Source: Phyto melanocephala (Eukaryota > Arthropoda > Insecta > Diptera > Rhinophoridae). From it: 64,000 bases of DNA. Location of the stretch: NCBI GenBank assembly GCA_941918925.1, contig OW799233.1, positions 155,104,845 to 155,168,844 of the forward strand. Reading direction: 5' to 3'. Position 1 is the stretch's first letter. Each line of letters begins with the position of its first letter. A program made the position numbers and the translations under genes. This document shows positions 48,084 to 59,060 of the stretch, in pieces. The notes under the pieces are model-generated. The model was given only the letters and a program-made list of their open reading frames with translations, searched no databases and was not told the origin of the DNA.

Positions 48084-48864
48084 GGGTGATTTTTTTGCTA
48101 TTTAGTTTTTCAGTGTAACGTGTGTCAATGCCAAAAATGCTCAGTAAAATTAGCCATTTCACCTTAAATAGACTAAAAAAACAAACAAAATTTAGAAATT
48201 ATTGTATTTTATTATCATAATTCATGCTGTTTAGGAAATGTGTTTAGACAAAATACTTTCATTTTGTATTGTCATAATTTTTGTCTTAATGTCTACGTGA
48301 AAAAACAGAATTTCCGAATTTAGACGCAGTTCTAGAGCTTAACAATTCCTGCAGTATCATTGGATAATACTTTTCCAAAAGCGTTGAAGTCGCAACGGTA
48401 AAGTTAATAGGAAAGATATGGTGGGATGTTTACCAACTTCTTTTTACCTAAATGGCAGAATTGGACTTGGTTGACATGTGTTGATGGTGCCACATGTTTC
48501 ATGGCACGCGATACCATTAACCTATTGGGAGGTGTATTTAGGAAGCAAATATTCTCATATTTTGGAGCAGTGTATTGGCCAACAAAATCTTGCCAACAAA
48601 GTCTTTCGTGTACAGAAACATTCCGGCCACAATTCCAGCTCTGGGAAACAACATTATAGCTCACATTGGTAAAATAACGGCTAAAATGTTGAAAAAAGTA
48701 TGTCACAATTAAAGCATGGATCACCTACATTAATTACATGAAATGCCGTTTATTAAGTAAATGACCAACATTAATTTATCGCTCCAAATAAATATTTCGT
48801 TCAATTTTACAAGTTTCCTGTAGTTTTTTGAATTTTCAATAGCCAAACGGTTAAAAAATCACCC
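48084..48864 (+). mobile_element. Tc1/mariner-type relic with GGGTGATTTTTT ends
   Basis: The ends GGGTGATTTTTTTGCTATTT and the complement of GCCAAACGGTTAAAAAATCACCC form the terminal inverted repeat. On the plus strand from 48,478, VDGATCFMARDTINLLGGVF matches DGATCHTARxTxxLL (second catalytic Asp). FGAVYWPTKSCQQS follows, corresponding to VNWPPRSCDLTP with the acidic residue lost. AHIGKITAEMLKKV-like and WITYINYMKCR pieces lead to the end. The 5' half of the transposase is largely deleted. The 106-codon minus-strand frame over 48,404-48,724 is antisense to this and is not a gene. Confidence 0.8.
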
Positions 48865-50010
48865 GATATGACATATGCACATACATAAGTATGTATGTAA
48901 ATATATACATACATATGTACATAAAAAGAAAATATTACATAGTTAATAGTTTTCTAAGACTTACATCATAATAAACTAAACAAGAGAGAATTTTTTTTTA
49001 ATTTGACATTTCGAAATTGCGAGAGAGGAAAATATGGCACCAAGTTTTAAGCTTGAAATGAAGCAAACGATTAACAGCTGATCTGATGCGACTCATACCG
49101 CTAAACGTAAAATTTTTCATGAATTTACTTTTATGATTTTTATATGGCAAAAGGTAAATAAAACAGCGAAGTAAAAATATTACCAGTTTTGTACTTGTAT
49201 AAATGTACAAAACGTCTTAACTTATATTATAATAATTTTATAATTTAAAAGCATGTCCGTTTAAAAAATATTATGGTTTTCTAGGAAATTTTTTCCAAGA
49301 AAATTATTATAGATATTTTTGTTTAAAGGAGTCTGATATTTTTAGTGTTGATGTATTTTGACGAAGAAGAACGAAATTTAAAGAAAGTTGATTTAAAATG
49401 TTCATCAAATGTTTTATAATAAATAGTTTGTATTGTTAAAGTAGGTTAGTACTTGAAAGCTATCATAACCGAGTGAATTTAAAAAAATGCTCTGAGCGCA
49501 TTCCACATAAACTCAATCTAGAATTTAGCTAATCCATAAAAGTAGAATTTGTAAACTGAAAATCGGTAATTAGAACCACATATCTCTGATGTGGACTAAA
49601 ATAAAACTATGACCTTTATTGTGAGACTGTGGAATTTTTCATTGGCTTTCGAACTCTGAATATCGAATGTTAGATTCATTTTCTGTGTAAGCAACGCTGT
49701 CGAAAATATTGTCGTATTTGTTAGCGAAAAAATTTTTGCTTGCAATTGGTTTTTTTATTTTTTTTTTATATAATTTAAATGAATAAAATTTACAATGGCG
49801 ATAATTGTTGTCGAGTAATTTTTGCGTCATAATACCAAATTAAAATTCATTCGATTATTTCTCATAAAAAGAACCATATTTTCTTGTTAAATTAAATTGA
49901 CAAGTGCAATCCCCAGGTATAAAATAATAAATATTTACTTTGTACGGGTGGTAGGGATTGTAAAAAAAAGTCAAAACGCTAATATTTCTTCTAAGTAACA
50001 GTAACACTAT
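48865..50010. other. AT-rich non-coding sequence with CATA microsatellite
   Basis: A GTATGTAAATATATACATACATATG microsatellite-like patch lies near 48,880-48,920. No exon is recognised. Confidence 0.45.
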
Positions 50011-50154
50011 TGACTAATACACAAAGGTGTCCTAAGTGCCATATTGTCATTAAGTTTTGTATTACTTATTGTAAGAATTTTAGGTCTTTTTAAAATATTT
50101 TCAAATTATGACATTTCGACAATACGACACTTAGGATACCCTTGTGAATTAGCC
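50011..50154. mobile_element. Foldback MITE, GGTGTCCTAA family, copy 2
   Basis: The left arm TGACTAATACACAAAGGTGT plus CCTAAGTG and the right arm CACTTAGGATACCCTTGTGA plus ATTAGCCA are inverted. The arm and internal TGTCAT/ATGACA blocks match the copy at 15,183-15,338. Confidence 0.75.
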
Positions 50155-50231
50155 ATATGTAAAAATTGTAATAAAAATTGGTTAAGCATCATTGCTAGTT
50201 TGAAAGTTTGAACATACATACATAAATACTA

Positions 50232-51119
50232 GGGTGATCAACTCGGTTTTACAACCGGTGAAAAACACGGTTTTTTCCTCCTTCTGCTGACGTTTTTTTT
50301 TAAATGTTGATTTTTCGAATATCGAATACACCGGTTTTTTATCCGAAAAAAACGGTTTTTTATGTTTTTGACTTTATTTTCATATATCTTTGTAACAAAT
50401 CGTACCATAGTATATTTAGTACGCGAAAAGTTTCAAAAAATCAGAAAATAAAAACTATTAAATATTCTTTCATAATATTTAATATTTATTTGTTGTTTAA
50501 AAAACAAATGCAAAATAAGAAAAATAATTGAGCTTAAATATTATTTTTCTTATAGAATATAAACCTAACGTTAAAAGTTAAAGGTAATTGAAGCATAAAC
50601 TTAGCTGATCGATCACTTTTATGTAAAAAGTGTAGTTACAATAAAGAAAAACCAATAATCTCTTCTTCCTGATTCCAATATTAATTAATGACATTGAGTG
50701 TCTGTCAACTAAAATTTCAATTATCAAACTAGTTTAAAATTTATAACAGCCTTATAAAAAGTCTTATTTATTTATGTATTAATTTATTGTATTTATTTAT
50801 TTTACTTGTAAAGAGTACCTTTTGTTCTTAAATTCAACTAATTAAAACAAAATTAGTCAAATGCATTCATGTCAGTTATTGCGTTTTTGTGCAGCCAAAC
50901 GTATATAAACTGTAAAAATTTCATATTTAGATATAATTTTTATTATAGTTTTTTGTTACAATATTTTTAAATTTTTTCTTTATATATTATATTTTATATA
51001 TTCGAACCGGTTAAACGGTTTTTTCTCAATTTTCAAAATAGCAACCGGTATTTTTTAAGTTCAAAATTTCAAACTATTTGAAAACCGGTTTCTTAAAAAA
51101 GTCGAATAACCGATCACCC
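50232..51119. mobile_element. DNA transposon or MITE with GGGTGATC ends and TA duplication
   Basis: The ends GGGTGATCAACTCGGTTTTA and the complement of CGAATAACCGATCACCC are inverted. The element is flanked by TA (50,230-50,231 and 51,120-51,121). The 888-bp interior has no transposase. It carries repeated ACCGGTTTTTT or CGGTTTTTT motifs near both ends (about 50,258-50,360 and 51,003-51,090). Confidence 0.75.
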
Positions 51120-51239
51120 TAATACATACTTGCACTAATAGGGATGGCTTAGAAACAATGGACTTTTTAAATTAAGTATCTTTTTTTTGTTGAAGTGACA
51201 ACTCCGTAATTACGGTTTACGAAAAAACCACACGTTATA

Positions 51240-51760
51240 ATTGCAAACACTTATTACAAATATTTGGAAAGTTATTCTGGACCGCTCGCAAGCTTTAAAG
51301 AAATTTCAGTCCAGAATGTGCAAATAATGTGTCAATCGTTCGAGAAAAAATTGAAGAAATTAGGTTGGTAATGTGCGTCAACGTACAGTTCGGTTTCTGG
51401 CAAATATTGCTGTTGTAAACGAAAGTGTCGCCGAAAACCCAAAAACATCAATTCGGCATCCTTCTCAATAACTTCAAAATTTACTAAGCCCTACACAGCG
51501 TACAAAATTCAACATAAGTACTCAGAAGAGATACCAACAGACCATGAAAAGCGCCGACATTTCGTTCAATGGAAAATGGAGCAAAGTGAAGTCAATGGCA
51601 ATTTTCCGGAAAAAGTTAGTTTTTCGAAGAAGCGCATTTTGACCTGAATGGCTACGTGAGTACCAAAAATTTTCAAATTTGGCGCTCAGAAAATCCTCAT
51701 TTAATCCATAAGAAGCAAATGCACTCAAAACGAGAAACTGTCTATCTATCTAGGTCGCAG
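51240..51760 (+). mobile_element. Tc1/mariner-type relic, 3'-truncated
   Basis: Plus-strand frames in order give IVREKIEEIRLV, an ENPKTSIRH-like piece, YKIQHKYSEEIPTDHEKRRH and FVQWKMEQSEVNGNFPEKV. FFEEAHFDLNGYVSTKNFQI, with the first catalytic Asp changed to Glu, follows, then WRSENPHLIHKKQMHSKRET near 51,730. This is the DNA-binding-to-first-Asp part of the EAHF mariner group, interrupted by several frameshifts, and it stops before the second Asp. Coding homology ends where unrelated sequence starts (about 51,755). Confidence 0.8.
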
Positions 51761-51960
51761 GATCTTAGTGATTACTAGCCGTAACTTCATAACGTTATTG
51801 CAAAACGTTCGTTGTATAGCGTCGTATTGTAAAAATACGGCGTAAATCATATACACAAACTTTAAGCTGCTGTGTCGATTGGATTTTTTAGGACCGAATT
51901 CCGTAGTAAAATGCGACAGGATACTCCTCATTGCGTTTGTTTGCACCTATCGGCAGAGAG

Positions 51961-52152
51961 TTGACTTTAACGTTTGCACTAACAAGAAGAGGTTTTGATA
52001 TTTAAGTTTGATTTAATGTGCTGTTCAATAGTGAATTTTGGCATTAGTTATTCAATAATACACAACAAATATTTGGAACGCCGATAAAACAAAGTGGCCG
52101 CCACAGACTGTCAACATTGACCCGCCCTTATTAATAAGCACTTTATTTAATT
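51961..52152. other. Short 3' flank of paralogue 2
   Basis: Includes AATAAA on the minus strand at 52,142-52,147, six bases after the stop of the gene at 52,153-53,172, a possible poly(A) signal. Confidence 0.4.
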
Positions 52153-53172
52153 TTAAGTAGCATTAAAATATTTTAATTTTTTGGCAAACTTTAATATTGT
52201 CTGTATGGGAAGAGACCAATTACAATCTTTATAAATCTCAAAGCAATTATCTCCAATTTTGGCCGCATCTAAAGCGTCTTTTACGGCGGTACCATTTAAG
52301 TAGCCACGAACAATGTTCAAGCTGGTTAAAAATAAACAATATATTCTAATTATTTATGCGAAAACTAGTAATTATTAGACAAAATATTTACCTAAAGACT
52401 CCATCCATAATGCGTGATAAGCCTCCACTTTTAGAATTACGATTAAAAAAATTTTGCTGAGCATATTTACACAGAGATCGTTGTATACAATGACTGATGT
52501 TGATGCTGTTGTCAAGTAATTCAGATTCCATTACTGAGACAAAATTATTGGGATTTGCAGCTGTAAAAATTTAAAACAAAATTAAATTTTTTTTCTTTTA
52601 TTTTGAAATCCTTACTCACTATTTTTCGAATCACTTTCCGGGTACAACTGATTAAACAATATTGAATATGGCGGATTGGCAAACTCGTTTCTCGATGTCT
52701 TGCCATAATTATATATGTTGACAAAATATGAAAAAAAACCTTTAATTATCACAACAATTATAGCACCAATTCCGGCAATGGCTCCCGTGGCCAAAATAGA
52801 TTGAAAATTTAAATTAAACAAACTACGAACTGTTGTTTGCGTCACAGTCATAGTCTTGTTGATGGGTATTTGTATAAAGGGTACTACGAATTCCATATCA
52901 ATATTGAAATCCTTATCATTAGCATGAAAGAAAAATCCCCGAGGTTTACGCATATTTCTAACTAAACGATCAAATTCGATAGGTTTTACGTTCGATTCCG
53001 GTTTTATGGAGAAGCGCGGTTCGAAATCACGAAAACGAAATGTGTTCATGGCAGTTGCATTCATATAAAATCTTTGATTTAAATCGGTATTAAATTCGTA
53101 GTAATTAAATTTTAATAAAAGTAAAACCGTTATGAATAAAAAATATTTAATTTTAAAAAAACGCATAAACAT
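52153..53172 (-). CDS. DM4/DM12-type membrane or secreted protein, paralogue 2 (three exons)
   Basis: Exons on the minus strand are 53,172-52,620, 52,560-52,392 and 52,321-52,153, with introns of only 59 and 70 bases (GTGAGT..TTACAG and GTAAAT..AACCAG). The joined frame is 296 codons plus stop. Residues 9-20 form a hydrophobic N-terminal signal or anchor. Possible N-glycosylation sites are NAT38-40 and NKT105-107. VVPFIQIPINKT (96-107) matches LMPFLKVPIERK of the paralogue. A membrane segment lies at about 125-150. C209-IQRSL-C215 and C267-FEIYKD-C274-NWS are the family cysteine pairs. The phase-1 intron before the first cysteine pair is at the same place as intron 2 of the paralogue, while the second intron (phase 2, after IMDGVF) is absent there. 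The function of the family is unknown. The next ATG (codon 3) could also be the start. Confidence 0.85.
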
Positions 53173-54170
53173 TTTCTCTTTGTTTTTTTAGATTATAATT
53201 TTATACGTTGTTGTTGCGCGTACTGTCAAACGGTTTCTGAAATTGTCGCTTAATGTTAATGTTTAATTTACGGGAGGGTTTTCACACTTTCATAAGCTTT
53301 ACTTGATAAACAATTTAAGTCAAATGGCATACATATGTATGTACATAGAGGTACATATAATCTATGCATCTGATCAGTAAATTGTGTCTAAAAATGTTTG
53401 TCTTGTGTTGAGTAGATACATATGTGCGTACAAACATATGTATATGCATATGTGAGTGCAAAAGTTTTATGGTTCGTTAAACAACAGGTGTGATTAATTT
53501 TAAAATGCCTTAATATTTATATTAATTTTTTTTATATTTTCCATTCATCATGGGTGGCAAAAAACTTGTCATTTTTGTTTCTGTACTAACTAAACTAAAT
53601 AAATTTTGGATATTTCTATATAGCGAAGACGATTATATTGATATTCATATGTACATACATATGTGGTAGAAATTCTAATTGCTGTTATTCTTATAAAATG
53701 ATTTAGTTTATACGTTCGTCTTAATTGCAATAATAGTTATTGCATTAATTTTTTTTTTCGTATTAATGGTGAGTTAGTTTTTGTTTCAGAAAAAAGCCTT
53801 TGTTAGCAAAAGTGTTTGTAAGCTTATTTTTTTAAGTTGCCTATTTTTTTTTCTAAAATAAAAACAAAAATATTTGAATTTCTTAAATATTGCACAGAAA
53901 ACTTAGAAGTTTAATTTATATTATTACCTGACAGATAAAAAAGGCTTGGTATAAATGTAGTACATAAATTATTATTAAAAAAAACAAGAAACGGATTCAT
54001 TTTGATTCGCTTCTGAAATTCAAACTTTATTAAAAAATTTGTTTGTGTAATATTTTTAATATGACGAATTCATATTAAATTATTTTTATAAAAAAAATGA
54101 TCACAAGCTAATATAAATAACAACTATTGTCTTAAGTTTTGCTTTTATATGGTGTTTCTTTGATATTTCC
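53173..54170. other. 5' flank and AT-rich spacer with CATATG microsatellite
   Basis: A TATAAAA lies about 30 bases before the first exon of paralogue 2 on the minus strand (about 53,200); it is too close to the start codon to be a clear promoter. CATATGTATGTACATA patches lie at 53,335 and 53,430. No further gene. Confidence 0.4.
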
Positions 54171-54432
54171 CTCTTTATATAATTTCTACAATATTCATTT
54201 TCGACCGCATACAGTATATATTTTCTGAAGTGGATTAAGCAGTGTCCGTGTGTATCAGTTTTTTTAATTCCGCTGACCTCACCAAGAACCGTTTGTGATA
54301 TTAAGATATCAGATATTCGGGAATAGATCGTTATTGAAAATGAAGATTAGCTACGATGTGATCATTATACCCATGTACATAATGGTAAAGGTATTATCAG
54401 ATTCGATACGGCCGAATATAGCACTCTTACTA
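54171..54432 (-). repeat. Long hairpin-ended repeat family, short reverse copy
   Basis: Shares TTTCTACAATATTCATTTTC, AGTATATATTTTCTGAAG and the terminal hairpin ATTCGATACGGCCGAAT (54,401-54,417), followed by ATAGCACTCTTACT. The interior is mostly deleted. It directly abuts a mariner relic. Confidence 0.7.
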
Positions 54433-54896
54433 ATTTTTTATTAAAAGAATAATTAATATCAGCCAAGTTGCCGTCGCCGGAATTGATGACAATACGTACC
54501 CAAAAAACATTCTCGTCCGAATTTCTGATGTATTTATATTCGTTTTTAAAAGGAGAGTCTGAAGCTTGTGACAAAGACTCGTAACGCAAGGAAGCCTTAA
54601 TAAAACATCTTGAACGGTAAAATCGGGTAATCATGTCAGAAACAATTTCCAAAATGAGGGATTAGTATGGTCCGGAAATGCAGCTCTTAAAATATGCAAT
54701 ATGCGCCGTTGCTCCATCCTAATGAAACTACATGTTCTCTAGCCAAAATACGTTTAGTAAAGCGCACGCCATTCACAGTAGTCGTTTGACCCACGGCGTT
54801 TTCGAGAACATAAGGCTCGATTACGCCCCCAGCGCACAGTGCTCTGTCCCCATATAGTGAATCGGCAAAACTAGAGTTCTTATCGCAGAATAACAA
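54433..54896 (-). mobile_element. Degenerate Tc1/mariner-type fragment
   Basis: On the minus strand, LYGDRALCAGGVIEPYVLEN and AVGQTTTVNGVRFTKRI (54,850-54,750) match CGLWAGGVIGPYFFENDxG and TVTVNGxRY of the EAHF mariner group. NGAYCIF and HILRAAFPDH-like pieces near 54,700 match NGATCHT and LLRxxFP. From about 54,650 to 54,440 an open frame (RFYRSRCFIKASLRYESLSQ, ENVFWVRIVINSGDG) is not recognised and may be unrelated sequence. Confidence 0.65.
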
Positions 54897-55829
54897 AATT
54901 AAGTATACTGTTACTTAATGTCAAAGTTAAGAAAAATTTAAGTTTGAGAAAAATCGCTGCAAGGATATGCCTACCTCCCATACATCCTGAATTAAAAAAT
55001 TTGATTTTAATCCACAAATTATATAAGAATGTAGCAAAAACTTGTATATGTCTGTAAAATTTAAAATTCTTGCGTTGTTGCAAATTTGTTTGCATTCGGT
55101 GCAAGGACATGCCTACCTTCCATGTATCCTTTTTTAAAAAAACTATGTTTTAGAATCATTTATTATTATAATGCACTAAAAATTATCAAGTGATTCTTAA
55201 ATAATGCGTTATAGATCTGTTGTAAATATGGTTTCATTCGGTACATTAATTTCTATATAAATGTACGGAAATATGATTGTGGTACTAAGTAAAATTTAAC
55301 CTAAATGCTATTGCTTTTGTTTTCTTATTATATAATTTTTAGGTTTTATCCGATTTCAGTCCAATATAGTTTTAAATTTTTGTAATCAAATGGACTTTAC
55401 AATAGAATTACAAAACTATGGATTTTGTTATTAACTGTGGTACAAAACATCTTCCGAAGTGACAATAATTGGTGATAAACAATAAAATTTTCATAACATC
55501 TTAGCTTTGTTTCACTATAACTCAGGTATATTTTATCCAATTAGCCCCTATTGGACGCGTAATTTAGCATATTTTAAAACAAGATATAATTAATTTTAAT
55601 TGAGCCAGCATTTGACTGTGGATAGCGGGTGAAAGGGAAGTATACACCGAAAACTACAAATGTACCGATATGTTGTAAATGTGACGAATTAAAAAATTGT
55701 ATCTGTCTGTAAAATTATATATTTGTATTATATTGTATATAAATTGTATATTTGATATAGTGTATGAAATAATTCCATTTTTACTTATGAATTATTTAAT
55801 ATAAAAAAAATTATTTTTATGAGTGTGTA
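54897..55829. other. AT-rich non-coding sequence with a 143-base-spaced direct repeat
   Basis: GCAAGGATATGCCTACCTCC with CATACATCC (54,958) recurs as GCAAGGACATGCCTACCTTC with CATGTATCC (55,101). No exon is recognised. Confidence 0.5.
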
Positions 55830-56038
55830 CAAGGCATATTTATTCATCAGGTAATTGCAGTTCGGAGAGAATTTTTTGTTTATATTTTTTATATATAAAG
55901 TTTGACATTTGAAATTAATTAGAAAAGAGAGAAAATTGTTTTTTATTTATATATTATGACAGCTGAAACTAAAAATAAGTAATAAAAAAAATAATCAGCT
56001 GACGAATCAAGAGTACCTGATGAATAAATATGCCTTGG
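55830..56038. mobile_element. MITE with CAAGGCATATTTATTCATCA ends, copy 2, with 9-bp target duplication
   Basis: It has the same 24-base inverted ends as copy 1 at 47,147 and lies in the opposite orientation. It is flanked by perfect 9-base direct repeats GAGTGTGTA at 55,821-55,829 and 56,039-56,047. A 9-bp duplication points to a Mutator-like or related mechanism. Confidence 0.9.
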
Positions 56039-56165
56039 AGTGTGTACAAAAAATACAAAATTTCCATTTTCCGGCAGAAAATCTTAATTTTTTTTTTAAC
56101 AATCGTTAGGCATCCAAACGTAATATCTAAATCAAAAATAAGAAATACTAATTTTTTATTTATAT

Positions 56166-56208
<43 letters not shown>

Positions 56209-56727
56209 TATAGTATCATCAAACTTTGTAAAATATTAGGGTAAACCCAAAAATAATACATTGTTTACTTTCAAATTTTTTATGTTTTTCTTGTAAAAAA
56301 AAAATACTTAGTACATAAAAATTCAGTTAATTTTTTGTAGTAAAGAAGAAACAAGAGATTTATAACTTAATATTTTCTAATCTTGGCAGTACCATAAACT
56401 TACCTCTTTGTAATTTGTTTTTATAACTTAGGAAATATGACTCCAGAAACGAATGCAATTTTTATATTTCCGGCAGAAAATTCTAGGACTTCTTTGTAGA
56501 TTTTGTTAAAGCACTCCAAAAAGTACCAAAATCTTAAATAAAAATTTAGGTACTCTAAAAAAATAGCAAATTATACTCTGCCAAACTTTAGAAATTTCGG
56601 GGATTTCCAATAAAAAAATCTCAAAGTAATAATTTTCCTTTTTTGTGCGTTTAGTGATAAACAAAACTGCCAAGTTTGAAAAGAATATATTAAGAAATGA
56701 ATTTTTGACAGTTTTTTTAGTAAAACC
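56039..56727. other. AT-rich sequence with a (TA)n microsatellite
   Basis: About 25 TA units at 56,163-56,212 with few interruptions. No exon is recognised. Confidence 0.6.
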
Positions 56728-56912
56728 AGGGTACACTTATACAAGGTGGCGGTGCAAGCCCAGCTGACTATTTTTTTGTGTTCTGGAGAATGTCAAAATA
56801 CATACTTAATAAAATTATTTCAACTTCGGAAATTGTCAAACTCCATACAAAAAAAAAGGGAGACAAAAATTGCTCTCCTTTACGCTATCACCTTATGTAA
56901 TTACACCATGAG
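56728..56912. mobile_element. Possible small MITE with CAAGGTGG / CACCTTATG ends
   Basis: ACACTTATACAAGGTGGCGG at the left and CTATCACCTTATGTAATTAC at the right are partially complementary. The inversion is short and imperfect, so this is a weak call. Confidence 0.3.
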
Positions 56913-57345
56913 TAAAACAGGTAAAAGTCGTTTTTTTATTAAACAGTTTAGCTCAAAAATTGTTTGACTTTGGTACCCTCCCTGTAGGCAAAAAGTGAAA
57001 ATTATTAAATTCTACTTACAAATCTGTTTAAGGTACATTGTAAGCTTTACAAAAATATGTATTACATAATTATTCTTTACACTTTATTAATCGTTAGTTT
57101 TGCCTATGAGACACAGCACTGTGCAGCGTAAGCACTCCACTATACAGTAATTTTTAATGGGTGTAATGGTTTTTGTATCTTATGCCGATATACATTTATT
57201 AAAAAAATATTTATTTAACCTAAATAAAAAAATGTGCACAGTTCCATATGTCCGAAGATTCTGTCACAACTACAATAAGATTTTAGCTTAAGCCGCATTT
57301 TTACGATGACTTTCAATTTTAAAGCTGCTACCAAGAACTTTTCTA

Positions 57346-58097
57346 AATATACCCTTCACCTGTGGTGCACAAGGGTATATATAGCTTTGTCATTCCGTTT
57401 GTAATTTCTACAATTTTCATTTCCGACCCCATAAAGTATATATTTTCTGAAAGCTTATGAATAGAGGAGTCGATTAAGCCCTGACCGTCTGCCCGTCTGT
57501 CCGTGTGTTGGTTGAAATCAACTTTTAGAAGCAACTATATGTTCCTCAGATCTGTATATGGTATCAATCTCTTGGAAATATCCAGGAATGAATCGCTATT
57601 GAAATTCAGCACAATCGCCCCATAACTTTCTGAGATATGAGCAAAAAACCACGACCACCTCGTTTTTTTACACAATTACAACAACAACATACATACATAC
57701 ATACATGCAAAAAACATGCCAAAAAAAAAATTACAAAAAAAAAATAAATTAAAAATAAAAAAAAATAATAAAAAAAATTACAATAAAAAAAATTTAAAAA
57801 AAATTTAAAAAAAAAATTTTAAAAAATTTTTTAAAAATTTTTGTAAAAAAATTTTTTAAAAAAATTTAAAAAAAATTATAAAAAAAAATAATAAAATATA
57901 AATAATATCTTAAATAAAATAAGATACAATTTTTTTGGCTCAGCTGGGATTCGATGCCACATTTAGTCTAACCAGTATATACATATGTACGTATTTTATA
58001 TGAGATGAATGGTGATACAAACAATTGTTATTGCATGACTACACGTTGTGAAGGGTATATAAGATTCGGTACGGCCGAATATAGCACTGTTACTTGT
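57346..58097 (-). repeat. Long hairpin-ended repeat family, internally deleted reverse copy
   Basis: It begins with the distal hairpin ATACCCTTCACCTGTGGTGC with AAGGGTAT. TTGTCATTCCGTTTGTAATT, CCCATAAAGTATATATTTTC, GTTGAAATCAACTTTTAGAA and TGAGATATGAGCAAAAAACC follow. An A-rich tract lies at about 57,715-57,930. It ends TGAAGGGTATATAAG with the hairpin ATTCGGTACGGCCGAAT (58,064-58,080) and ATAGCACTGTTACTTG. The same deletion structure as 42,196-42,842 shows that this short subtype has itself been multiplied. Confidence 0.8.
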
Positions 58098-59060
58098 TTT
58101 TAGGATGACTTTTTTTTGATTTTTTACGTATAATCAATATTTGTAATACAAACAAGATATAATGAAATATCTTTTGTTTTTATACAAATTAAAAGTTTTT
58201 CTTTTTAGTAGATTTTCCGATTTTTTATAATCATAATCCAAATGAGCAAAAATGTCCAACCCTAATACCTTAAAAAACATAATATAATTGGATAAACCAG
58301 AATAAAAAATTATGCGAACTAACAAATATATTTACTCTGATATGCAGGGGATCGATAGGAAATTTTTATTTTAGGAATTTCTATGATTTTTTTTTTATTT
58401 CTTAAAAAATCTTAAAGATAATTCTTTAAGTTTCTATTTAAATTCAGTATTTAAATTTAATAACAAAATCATAATAAGATCTTACTCCAACCATTAGTAA
58501 AAAAAATAGCGTTTCTTAACAGCCGTAAAAAATTGTTCATGTTTTACTTAATAGCATATTAGATAAGGCATATATAGAAACAATAGACCTTGAATTACAT
58601 TTAATATTTGCATAAATTAAGTAATTTGCAAAAACGCAAAAAAAAATAAATTTTTGTAACTATAAATGATTTTAACTTAAAAACATAACGCTTATACATA
58701 CATTTATATATACATATGTTTGTATTTATATGTATATTGTATGTCTGTAAAAATAAAATAAAGGTCTACACGTCGTCAATCCTAGTGTTGCAAAAAAATA
58801 CCTAATTTCACTTTAGTTGGCGTAGGAATTATGGAAAAAAGTTTGCCGTACACCGTCAAAAAAGTGTTTTACAGAACAATTTGAATGTTTTTCTCCAATG
58901 GCTATTAACTTTAAGTACGCCGTTATAGAACTTTGTGGGCATTGCACTTTCCAAAATGGTCAATTTACGCCAATGAGTATGTAAGTGAAAAACAAACGAA
59001 AAATTTATATATAAAGATCTCTTCAAAACTTATATATTTTCATACAAAGAAGTTAATATG
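58098..59060. other. AT-rich non-coding sequence, nothing recognised
   Basis: No credible exon, RNA gene or repeat end. Confidence 0.45.

Noticed and set aside
48404..48724. 106-codon minus-strand open frame
   Set aside because: Antisense to the mariner-like DGATC..YWPTKSC segment on the plus strand.
51746..51946. LINE fragment on the minus strand
   Set aside because: A QTNAMRSILS start resembles a LINE post-RT segment, but the rest does not hold up well enough by eye.
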